A DNA stretch of 64,000 bases, taken from Gottfriedia endophytica (GTDB lineage: Bacteria > Bacillota > Bacilli > Bacillales > Bacillaceae_G). The notes beneath the pieces were generated by a model, which was not told the DNA's origin, did no database searches, and saw only the letters and a program-made list of their open reading frames with translations. The position numbers and the translations under genes were made by a program. Below, in pieces: positions 34,889-41,926 of the stretch (positions are counted from its first letter, which is position 1; the number at the start of each line of letters is the position of its first letter). The stretch is from assembly GCF_017814275.1 (NCBI RefSeq), contig NZ_JAGIYQ010000002.1, positions 62,001 to 126,000 on the forward strand, given 5' to 3'.

Positions 34889-35230
34889 TTGTATGTCGGT
34901 ATTGTAATTGCATTTATCATTGGACTAACTTTTATAATTACTGGTCTATTTTTAAAGCATAAGCCACCAAAAGAGATTAATGATTATTATGGATATCGAA
35001 CCTTCCGTTCAATGAAAAATATTGAATTATGGAATGAAGCTAATCAGCTTAGCGCTAAAATCATGATTAAAAATGGTTATATCATCATGATTTTAGGAAG
35101 TATTATTGGTATTGGAATTGGATTTAAGTATGAAATTGTTTCAGTTTTTTTAACAATTGGATTAATGGGGTTATTAACAATTCTTATGTTTATTAAGGTA
35201 GAAAAAAGATTAAAGCAGTTAGACAGATAA
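34889..35230 (+). CDS. SdpI/YhfL-family membrane protein
   Basis: A 113-residue protein with three hydrophobic segments and the conserved SdpI-family stretch NDYYGYRTFRSMKNIELWNE (about 29-48). SdpI of B. subtilis gives immunity to the SdpC toxin and transmits a signal; most homologues have no known partner. I see no sdpC-like toxin gene nearby. The start is uncertain: TTG at 34889 follows GAGAGGG by nine bases, while a TTG at 34871 would have AGGA right against it. Confidence 0.72.
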   Translation: MYVGIVIAFIIGLTFIITGLFLKHKPPKEINDYYGYRTFRSMKNIELWNEANQLSAKIMIKNGYIIMILGSIIGIGIGFKYEIVSVFLTIGLMGLLTILMFIKVEKRLKQLDR

Positions 35231-35253
35231 ACTCATCATATATTTATAATTCA

Positions 35254-35299
35254 AAAGAGTCACACCTTTCTCTATTTAAAAGAGAAAAATGTGACTCTC
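35254..35299. terminator. Terminator between SdpI-family gene and ypsC
   Basis: AGAGTCACA.CTTTCTCT pairs with AGAGAAA..TGTGACTCT around a short loop; CTTTTGAATT follows on the minus strand. Confidence 0.7.
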
Positions 35300-35318
35300 A
35301 TAATTTCAACAGTCTTGA

Positions 35319-36470
35319 TTAGTCCTCTGATCGACGAGGTGGTCTCTTACCAAAATACTGATAGTAGTCCGTTTTAATAAACCCATTAAATAACTTACGC
35401 TTTTTCGATGCTGGTGCTCCGTAGCATTCTTCAAAGCCTTCATGACTTGTCATGACATATACTGACCAAGTATCAAGTGGTCTAAACACTTTCCCCATAT
35501 CACTATATAGTTTTTCGACATAAGGTCGGTCATTTAGACGCTCACCATAAGGAGGGTTCGCAACAACGTAGCCATAGTCTGATTTTGTTGTAAAATCCTT
35601 TACTTGCATTTGCTTAAATGAAATAATATCACCTAATCCAACTTCTTCTGCATTTTCTTGTGCAACACGAATCATTCGGTGGTCGATATCTGACCCAATT
35701 ATATTTAATGGTTGGTCATAATTTGCCAAATCTTCTACTTCTTGTCTTGCTTCATTCCAGCGTTTATTTCCAATCCAATGCCAATCTTCGGATGCAAAAC
35801 TTCTAAAAGAACCTGGAGCAATGTTTTGTCCAATTAAGGCTGCTTCGATGGCTATTGTTCCTGAACCACAATACGGATCAACAAAAGGAAGATCCGGATT
35901 CCAATTTGTTAACATGACTAATGAAGCTGCAAGTGTCTCTTTTAAAGGTGCTTCTCCTTGAGCTACTCGGTATCCGCGTTTGTGTAATCCTTCTCGACCA
36001 GTTGTGTCAAGTGTTAATGTTGCAATATCCTTGACTAGCGAAACTTCAATTCGAAATAATGGCCCATCCTCTATTAACATTCCTTGGATGTTTTGAGTTG
36101 CTTTCAATTTATCAACAATTGCTTTTTTAACAATCGCTTGACAATCAGATACAGAAAATAACTTGGATTTTTGAGATTTTCCTAAAACCGGAAATTGAGC
36201 ATTTCTTGGGATATATTTTTGCCAAGGTATTGCTTTTGTTTTTTCAAATAGTTCATCAAAAGTTGTAGCTTTAAATTCCCCGATTAAAATCTTAATTCGA
36301 TCTGCTGAACGTATCCATAAATTTGCACGACATATTCCACTTTCATCTGCTTTAAATAGTACACGTCCATTTTCAACTGTTACATCTTCATATCCTAAGT
36401 TTTTAATTTCTCTTGCAACTAATGCTTCAATCCCCATTGCTGCTGTAGCAATTAAAGTATATGTAGCCAA
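35319..36470 (-). CDS. ypsC: THUMP-domain rRNA guanine-N2 methyltransferase (YpsC/RlmL type)
   Basis: A 383-residue SAM-dependent RNA methyltransferase: an N-terminal THUMP RNA-binding region (about 1-155) and a Rossmann domain with FVDPYCGSGTIAIEA (about 198-212) and the N-methylation motif VANPPYGERL (about 305-314). It is related to the RlmL/RlmK group that methylates 23S rRNA guanine N2. The start is set at the TTG 36470 (giving MATYTLIATAAMGIE) because AGGTG lies six bases upstream and the known homologue begins there; a GTG at 36479 overlaps the ribosome-binding site. Downstream of rnpB on the same strand, as in B. subtilis. Confidence 0.92.
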   Translation of the reverse strand: MATYTLIATAAMGIEALVAREIKNLGYEDVTVENGRVLFKADESGICRANLWIRSADRIKILIGEFKATTFDELFEKTKAIPWQKYIPRNAQFPVLGKSQKSKLFSVSDCQAIVKKAIVDKLKATQNIQGMLIEDGPLFRIEVSLVKDIATLTLDTTGREGLHKRGYRVAQGEAPLKETLAASLVMLTNWNPDLPFVDPYCGSGTIAIEAALIGQNIAPGSFRSFASEDWHWIGNKRWNEARQEVEDLANYDQPLNIIGSDIDHRMIRVAQENAEEVGLGDIISFKQMQVKDFTTKSDYGYVVANPPYGERLNDRPYVEKLYSDMGKVFRPLDTWSVYVMTSHEGFEECYGAPASKKRKLFNGFIKTDYYQYFGKRPPRRSED

Positions 36471-36540
36471 TTTAATCACCTATTCCATTCATAAATGAAT
36501 GGTCTTCTATGTATTTTTTATTTTAGTTTTACCTTTTATA

Positions 36541-36576
36541 GAAAAAACTCTCCTACTCTAAATAGGAGAGTTGTTT
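36541..36576 (-). terminator. Terminator of rnpB
   Basis: AACTCTCCTA pairs with TAGGAGAGTT around a 7-base loop, and TTTTTTC follows on the minus strand. Confidence 0.92.
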
Positions 36577-36589
36577 ACCTATACTATAT

Positions 36590-37002
36590 TATCACTTCAT
36601 ATGTTCTGTAAGCCATGTTTTGTCCCTTCGTACTACAGACGGCTTTTAACCTCGTACTCCGGTGGTAATCATCTATCTACAGAGTAGTAACTCTGTCCCT
36701 TTCTAAGTTCAATTCCTTCGAAAGGATTCCCCTACCATTATTTGGGTTTCTCGCTCGTGGGGTTTACCTCGTTCCACTCCTCTCATTTCTTCGAGGACTA
36801 CGTCACTGTGGCACTTTAAAGGTAGTAAAGCCATATCCAGAAGGACTTAGGCTAGTTCCCTGCCGTTAGCCTTTTAACAGACTACCCTAGCTTATGACTT
36901 CGCTAGGCACGAACACTACAGCCATCTCAGGACTGTGCGAGCATGGACTTTCCTCAACAACGTCAAGCGTTGCAGCGATTACCCGAACATATTGAAATGA
37001 AC
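36590..37002 (-). ncRNA. rnpB: RNase P RNA, type B
   Basis: The catalytic RNA that matures tRNA 5' ends. Read on the minus strand it contains the conserved words TTCGGGTAATCGCTGCA near the 5' end, GAGGAAAGTCCATGCTCGCA (P4 5' strand), AGCGAAGTCATAAGCTAGGG, AACCCAAATAATGGTAGGGG, and ACAAAACATGGCTTACAGAAC at the 3' end (P4 3' strand), as in the Bacillus type B RNA. The 5' end (GTTCATTTCAATATGTTC) pairs with the 3' end (GAACATATGAAGTG) to form P1. Exact ends are estimates to within a few bases. It sits between gpsB and ypsC, the B. subtilis location. Confidence 0.97.
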
Positions 37003-37066
37003 ATTTCTTAGTATAGTAAATTCTACTTTATAATGCAATCTTTTTTAGAAAGAAAGTTTACTTAAA

Positions 37067-37360
37067 TTATTCATACAATTTACTTCCAAACACATGTTTT
37101 TCTAAATTCGATAGTCTTTTTAAAATATCTGTGTTTGTATTTGTAAAAGGTGTTACATTACTTTTTTGATCATCTAAAAGTTTTTTATACTTTGCATTTT
37201 CTTGTTGTAAAGAAACAATTTGATTTTGAAATGCTTCATAATCTTTTATAATAACGTCTAAAAATTTATCAACTTCTTCTTGGCTATAACCACGCATTGT
37301 CGTTTTAAATTCTTGGTGTAGAATATCTTTTATTGTAAGTTGTCCTTTTTTTGTATCCAT
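37067..37360 (-). CDS. gpsB: Cell division/peptidoglycan regulator GpsB
   Basis: A 97-residue DivIVA-like protein. The N-terminal membrane-binding domain has [20 protein letters not shown] (about 16-35), a coiled coil follows (about 36-70), and the C terminus ([18 protein letters not shown]) is the hexamerisation part. GpsB moves between septum and side wall and directs PBP1, whose gene ponA is also in this window. GGGGTG precedes the ATG. Confidence 0.97.
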   Translation of the reverse strand: MDTKKGQLTIKDILHQEFKTTMRGYSQEEVDKFLDVIIKDYEAFQNQIVSLQQENAKYKKLLDDQKSNVTPFTNTNTDILKRLSNLEKHVFGSKLYE

Positions 37361-37456
37361 TTATTTCACCCCAAAGCATTAGAAATATTTACAATCTATT
37401 CTTTCAAAGTCTTTTTAAATTGTCAATTATCTACACTATGTAAATCAAATTAGAAT

Positions 37457-38005
37457 TTAATCATACATCGTTTCTTCATCAACAATTGCTTGTAGTTCAT
37501 CAAAGGTTACTTGTATTAATTGGTAATTTCCAATTTCACACTTTTTTTTAGCAATATCATACATATACTTTGGACTGCCTTCCTTTTCAGGATCATAAAA
37601 TAATAAACAAGCATCACTTTTTTCAATTAAGAAAACATTTTTTGCAATTAATTGTTGTGGTGATTCATATGGTTTTCTTGAAATTGAATCAACATGATCT
37701 GCGAGCATAAGAATTTCTTCATAATACAATTTATTTTGTTCATTCCAATTTTGCTCTTGGTTTTCATATGGAGTAAATATACCTAATTGAAGATTAGGAA
37801 AAATTTCTTGTAATTTTTGTACTACTTCTGCTGCCCATAATTCTGTACCAAGTTGTCCAGAAATAATGACCCACTCTAATCCTTCTTCTATTAACGGTAC
37901 AACGCTTTTTAAAATCGCTTTTTGTATGTATTGTACTGCTTTGTGATTATTTGAGAATATCCCTAATTCTGATGACTTATATCCAGATATTGTTAATATT
38001 TTCAT
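37457..38005 (-). CDS. ypsA: SLOG-family protein YpsA (DUF1273)
   Basis: A 182-residue protein of the YspA/YpsA SLOG fold, related to DprA-like nucleotide binders: ILTISGYKSSELGIFS at the N terminus, WVIISGQLGTELWAAEV (about 62-78) and ACLLFYDPEKEGSPKYMYD near the C terminus. In B. subtilis YpsA affects cell division and works near GpsB. Neighbour of gpsB as expected. GGAG lies seven bases before the ATG. Confidence 0.95.
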   Translation of the reverse strand: MKILTISGYKSSELGIFSNNHKAVQYIQKAILKSVVPLIEEGLEWVIISGQLGTELWAAEVVQKLQEIFPNLQLGIFTPYENQEQNWNEQNKLYYEEILMLADHVDSISRKPYESPQQLIAKNVFLIEKSDACLLFYDPEKEGSPKYMYDIAKKKCEIGNYQLIQVTFDELQAIVDEETMYD

Positions 38006-38028
38006 TAAGATGCTCCAATTAATTGAAA

Positions 38029-38056
38029 GGAAGAACCTTTTCTAAAAGATTCTTCC
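38029..38056. terminator. Stem-loop upstream of ypsA
   Basis: GGAAGAA.CTTTT pairs with AAAAG.TTCTTCC around a 2-base loop. No strong T run follows, so it may be a weak terminator for the cotD-like gene or an mRNA structure. Confidence 0.45.
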
Positions 38057-38172
38057 ACATGATTTTCATTTGCATTTTAAAATTAATTTTAATTCTCCCG
38101 TGAATAAGAGACTATTTCTGCACTAATCAGTAATATTAAATCAAATATTACTTAAGACATGATGTTTAAAAA

Positions 38173-38715
38173 TTACATCATTGGCATGCCTGGTCCCATT
38201 CCCATTGGCATTGTTCCTGGCATGCCTGGTCCCATTCCCATTGGCATTGTTCCTGACATTCCTGGTCCCATTCCCATTGGCATTGTTCCTGACATTCCCG
38301 GAGCCATTCCCATCGGCATTGTTCCTGGCATTCCTGGAGCCATTCCCATTGGCATTGTTCCTGGCATTCCAGTTGCACCTCCATATGGCGTAGCAACTGG
38401 AGCTCCTGGATATCCTGGCCCAACTCCTGGATATCCAGCCCCAATTCCTGGATAACCTCCATCAAAAAATGGTGGATGATTTACAGCAGGTAATGGTTGT
38501 AAATTATTTACTACAGATGTTGAATGTGGGAAATAATTTTCAGGTTGAATCAAATTATGTTGTACGATTGTTTCATGTGATGGGTAAACATTCGGTACAA
38601 TTGTTGTAGAAAATACATGCTCTACACTATCTACTATAGGATGAACAACTGCTGGCATTACATGCGCTGGTAATACGTGTGCTGGTCCATAACATGGTAA
38701 GCAATGATGATACAT
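38173..38715 (-). CDS. CotD-like spore coat protein with collagen-like M/G/P repeats
   Basis: 180 residues. The N-terminal part (about 1-90) is His- and Pro-rich (MYHHCLPCYGPAHVLPAHVM) like spore coat CotD. Then come YPG repeats (GYPGIGAGYPGVGPGYPG, about 88-105) and from about 115 to 180 five 11-residue units of the form GTMPMGMxPGM. The DNA has a matching 33-base tandem repeat at 38175-38370. It is a structural protein of the spore coat, presumably made late in the mother cell. AGGAGAGGAG stands before the ATG. It lies where cotD is in B. subtilis, beside ypsA. Confidence 0.82.
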   Translation of the reverse strand: MYHHCLPCYGPAHVLPAHVMPAVVHPIVDSVEHVFSTTIVPNVYPSHETIVQHNLIQPENYFPHSTSVVNNLQPLPAVNHPPFFDGGYPGIGAGYPGVGPGYPGAPVATPYGGATGMPGTMPMGMAPGMPGTMPMGMAPGMSGTMPMGMGPGMSGTMPMGMGPGMPGTMPMGMGPGMPMM

Positions 38716-39180
38716 ATCTCTTCTCCTCTCCTACTATTTAAAAAACCTTACATCAACAGTTTATGTAGAAGAAAAAAAGACGTTCGTTATACATGCCTAC
38801 TTTTTTCTAGGATAAAATTACATATAGAGCTTGTTTAAAGCTTGTAAATAATACTGTTATTAACATTAACGTAATAAAAAACAAATACAATATGGTGTTT
38901 TTCAACTATGCTCTCTCCATTGTCACATTATTTCATAATAATTAATTATTTTAAGGGGTTTTTGTTAAAGAAACAATAAGAAGAATAAAATTATTTCAAA
39001 TAATTTTTTAACAAATTTTTAAATATTTTACTCTAATGAGGTAAATTAGTTTAAATCTCATAAATATGTTCCAAATCATTTTTAAGATATTTTTAAAGTT
39101 TTAAGCTTTTTTACAACAAAAAAGAATAACGATTAAAATTAATTTCTAAGTTGTAATGAAATATGTATCTTTTATTTGAA
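38716..39180. other. AT-rich gap without a gene
   Basis: No supported gene. The region is very AT-rich with T and A tracts. It lies between the cotD-like and yppG genes and probably contains the mother-cell (SigK-type) promoter of the cotD-like gene, but I could not place it with confidence. Confidence 0.5.
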
Positions 39181-39232
39181 ATAGACAATACAGTCAGATA
39201 TAAGTTTATCTACATCTGATCGTATTGTCTAT
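39181..39232 (-). terminator. Stem-loop after yppG
   Basis: ATAGACAATAC.GTCAGAT pairs with ATCTGAT.CGTATTGTCTAT, an 18-base stem with one mismatch and a 14-base loop. It is about 50 bases beyond the yppG stop. Confidence 0.7.
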
Positions 39233-39279
39233 AAAATATGATTTACTAATTTTTTACTATTATTTATGTTTGCTTCTCA

Positions 39280-39972
39280 CTACTTAAATAAAAATCCCAC
39301 TTGCTTAAACAAACCACCTACTTGATTCATCGTATTCATAAACTGTCCTGCTGTATTCATCATTTTTGACACATCATACGTACCATTATTATTTTTAAAT
39401 TGATTAATAATTGATGCAATTTGATTTTGTTGTGTATTGTTCCCGTTTACCCCTTTTGGATTTGTAGGATATGGTTTATATGGACCTTGCATCATTGGCT
39501 CTGCAAATGGACCCATTTGTGGGTGAGGTTGAAATGGAAAAGGCTGTTGTTGAAAAGGAAATTGTTGCATGTGATGAGGAAATTGCTGATTTTGATACAT
39601 CTGCCCCCCTTCAAACATTTCAGTTTGCTGATTAGTTGACATAGATTGTCCTTGAATTGTCTGAGGAATAAAGGCGTTTTGCGATTGGGGCATTGAATGT
39701 ATTTGTTGCATACCATTTTGAAATTCTGGAACTTCCCCAAACAAATTTTGATTAGGTTGTAACGCAGTATTCATTCCGTTAAATTGGTTTGGATTACTTT
39801 GGGCTGACTGTATTGATTGGATTGGCTGGATTACATTCTCATACCTTTGAACCGGTATATAGTAAGAGTATGCATTTGGTGTAATTGGATATGGACTATT
39901 ATAAAGATTTGATTGAAATTGCATATTATTGGAAGGATGAAAATTTCTTGGATCATAATCATTATAATACAT
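39280..39972 (-). CDS. yppG: YppG-family spore coat protein
   Basis: A 230-residue low-complexity protein, rich in Gln, Asn, Pro and Tyr with many QF/PF pairs (QQFPFQQQPFPFQPHPQ, about 135-151). The ordered C-terminal box MMNTAGQFMNTMNQVGGLFK (about 204-223) identifies the YppG family. It is longer than the B. subtilis protein (about 125) because the Q/N-rich middle is expanded. Structural component of the spore coat by family. GGAGG stands before the ATG; monocistronic, between the cotD-like gene and yppF. Confidence 0.85.
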   Translation of the reverse strand: MYYNDYDPRNFHPSNNMQFQSNLYNSPYPITPNAYSYYIPVQRYENVIQPIQSIQSAQSNPNQFNGMNTALQPNQNLFGEVPEFQNGMQQIHSMPQSQNAFIPQTIQGQSMSTNQQTEMFEGGQMYQNQQFPHHMQQFPFQQQPFPFQPHPQMGPFAEPMMQGPYKPYPTNPKGVNGNNTQQNQIASIINQFKNNNGTYDVSKMMNTAGQFMNTMNQVGGLFKQVGFLFK

Positions 39973-40042
39973 TTTAATTCCTCCAACTTTCTATTCTACA
40001 GTATTTGTATGAATATAGAGCCCAATCTGTGACTTTTTTATT

Positions 40043-40241
40043 TGCTCTTTTCTAATAGATTGTTGCTACCCGAGATTTGGAAAGATAGTAGTTGATTCGG
40101 GCGGAAGGTACGAGACTCCTGTGGGAAAAACACGGGAAGGCTGAGACCCCGAAGGCTTGCCGAGGAGGCTAGTTCACGCCACGCGGAAAGCGAGCAACTT
40201 GGAGTTGTAATCAACTAACGCATTCTAAGATAGCAGCAAAT
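40043..40241 (-). repeat. Family A intergenic repeat, copy A6 (reverse)
   Basis: Reverse orientation. Outer arms AGATTGTTGCTA (40058) and TAGCAGCAAA (40231); inner arms GTAGTTGATT (40090) and AATCAACTAA (40209). Contains GGTACGAGACTCCTGTGGGA and GGCTGAGACCCCGAAGG. Inserted between yppG and yppF. Confidence 0.87.
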
Positions 40242-40397
40242 AGCCTTTTTATCATACGGAATATGTCATTTTCTGTCGGAAGTCTCAATTTTATAAAAAA
40301 TTTAAAATACAAAAAATTATGATACATTAAAAGTGTAAGGAACGAATAAATCTTGCTTCAAATGATGTACGAATAAACGTATTTTGGAGGGATTATA

Positions 40398-40610
40398 GTG
40401 ACATTAGAGGAACTACGTGTAAAATTTTTAGATGTAAAAAGTTACGAGCCTGTTAATCTTAATCAATTAATGGATTTTCTTCAGTACTTCTATATTAAAG
40501 GAGAAATATCAGTTAATAACTACCGAACTTTAATTCAAACTTTGGAATTGTCAGGCGCAAGTAAACCAGCATACATAACGGAAATAAGCCAAAATGTAGA
40601 AGTTTTTTAA
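40398..40610 (+). CDS. yppF: YppF-like small protein
   Basis: A 70-residue protein (VKFLDVKSYEPVNLNQLMDF, then LQYFYIKGEISVNNYRTLIQ) that fits the YppF family in size, composition and position between yppG and recU. Function unknown. The start is GTG at 40398, seven bases after GGAGGG. A terminator follows that is shared with the converging small gene. Confidence 0.8.
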   Translation: MTLEELRVKFLDVKSYEPVNLNQLMDFLQYFYIKGEISVNNYRTLIQTLELSGASKPAYITEISQNVEVF

Positions 40611-40618
40611 CACAATAT

Positions 40619-40666
40619 AAAAGGTTATCTTTTAGTCAATTTACCAAAAGATAACCTCTTTTTTTC
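40619..40666. terminator. Terminator between yppF and the small coiled-coil gene
   Basis: AGGTTATCTTTT pairs with AAAAGATAACCT around a 15-base loop and seven T residues follow on the plus strand. Confidence 0.9.
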
Positions 40667-40910
40667 AAAATGCTAATTTTCCTAGATTTATAGGTGTGCG
40701 AATCCAATTCCCACCATCATTTACTTGATTGATCTTTTTTTCGAAATGATGGAGATGCATTGTAGTGAGTTGTATTTGTTGTAATAAGGTTGAATTTTCA
40801 TTTACAATCTTTTGATTTACCTTCAACGATAATGTATGTTCAATTAACTCAATTTCATTCAATAATTCATCAATCACATTACAAATTGAATCTTTTTGAA
40901 TCATATCCAT
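40665..40910 (-). CDS. Small coiled-coil protein, unknown (possibly YppD-like)
   Basis: An 81-residue helical protein (ICNVIDELLNEIELIEHTLS, then LQQIQLTTMHLHHFEKKINQ) with heptad patterning and a short non-helical end (NWIRTPINLGKLAF). Size and place between yppF and recU resemble yppD of B. subtilis, but the similarity is not clear to me and orientation differs from yppF. The start at 40910 has GAGAGGAG nine bases upstream; the ATG at 40919 touches that site. Confidence 0.6.
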   Translation of the reverse strand: MDMIQKDSICNVIDELLNEIELIEHTLSLKVNQKIVNENSTLLQQIQLTTMHLHHFEKKINQVNDGGNWIRTPINLGKLAF

Positions 40911-40919
40911 TTCTTCCAT

Positions 40920-41285
40920 CTCCTCTCATCTTATTGATTCATATTCTTTTTTTCATCTTACTTTCCTTCCATGGTGACAAAACTAGTACATTTTCGATAA
41001 ACATAGTGTTTTTTTTCATCAAGTTAAAAAATTTCGACATAAACTAAGTATTTTCTAATTTAATATTCATTAATGATAAATAATCTTAATCATTAATCCA
41101 TTTATAAAACCTTACATTTTCCCGGTTCCTTTAAGAATAAGTTTTATAAGTTACTCGCTATCTTTCTTTCTATTAATTAATTATAATAATTTAGTTTCAT
41201 AGAGTCTTACAGATAAATTGATTACACACTTAACGACGTTTTTTTGATATAATCGAACCGTATGTGGAAATTGGAGCTGGTAAAA
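40920..41285. other. Intergenic leader of recU-ponA
   Basis: About 365 bases, AT-rich, no gene or repeat seen. GATATAATCG at 41248-41257 gives a good -10 box for recU, but I see no -35 hexamer at proper spacing. Confidence 0.45.
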
Positions 41286-41888
41286 TTGACTGTATTATAT
41301 CCAAATAGGAAGAGATCAAATTTCAATCATGTGAATGAGGATAAATCAAAAATAGGTAATACTTATAGTAACAGAGGTATGTCATTAGAAGATGATCTTA
41401 ACTTAACCAACTTGTATTACTTATCAAATGGAATTGCAAACATTCACAAAAAACCAACACCCATTCAGATCGTGAAAGTTGATTATCCTAAAAGAAGTGC
41501 CGCCGTTATACGAGAGGCATATTTTAAACAACCTTCTACGACAGACTATAATGGTATTTATAAAGAAAAATATATTGACTTTGAAGCAAAAGAAACGAAT
41601 AATAAGTCTAGCTTTCCACTACAAAATTTTCATTCCCATCAAATCAAGCATATGCAAAGTGTTATCAAACACGGCGGAATTGCGTTTGTCATCTTAAAAT
41701 TTTCGATGTATAATGAAATTTATTTTCTAAAGGCTTCAGATATTCTAGCATTCTGGGACCGTCAAGAAAATGGTGGAAAAAAATCAATTTCTAAAGCAGA
41801 AGTTGAACAAGTAGGGATTCTTATAAAAACTAGTTATCCAGATTTTGTACCTTACTTAAAATGTATTGATGAGCTTTATCAGTTATAA
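41286..41888 (+). CDS. recU: Holliday junction resolvase RecU
   Basis: A 200-residue resolvase that cleaves four-way junctions in recombination and chromosome segregation. Diagnostic stretches are [15 protein letters not shown] (about 29-43), [20 protein letters not shown] (about 53-72), the catalytic TTDYNGIY and YIDFEAKET (about 84-104), and [16 protein letters not shown] take the TTG at 41286 as start (giving [11 protein letters not shown], matching the known N terminus) because GGAG lies nine bases upstream; the ATG at 41262 adds eight residues without a ribosome-binding site. ponA follows 38 bases later, the conserved recU-ponA pair. Confidence 0.94.
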   Translation: MTVLYPNRKRSNFNHVNEDKSKIGNTYSNRGMSLEDDLNLTNLYYLSNGIANIHKKPTPIQIVKVDYPKRSAAVIREAYFKQPSTTDYNGIYKEKYIDFEAKETNNKSSFPLQNFHSHQIKHMQSVIKHGGIAFVILKFSMYNEIYFLKASDILAFWDRQENGGKKSISKAEVEQVGILIKTSYPDFVPYLKCIDELYQL

Positions 41889-41926
41889 ATAATGATCGAG
41901 CTCAACTTGAAAGGCAGGAGTATTCT

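Noticed and set aside
34889-35230. SdpI-family gene as part of a toxin-immunity island
   Set aside because: No toxin-like peptide gene with signal sequence found within several kb on either strand.
38175-38370. CRISPR-like array
   Set aside because: Repeats are contiguous 33-base coding units without unique spacers.
38159-38465. Several long frames opposite or out of phase with the cotD-like repeat region
   Set aside because: The 33-base repeat keeps all phases open. Only the minus-strand frame ending at 38173 has the CotD-like N terminus and a ribosome-binding site.
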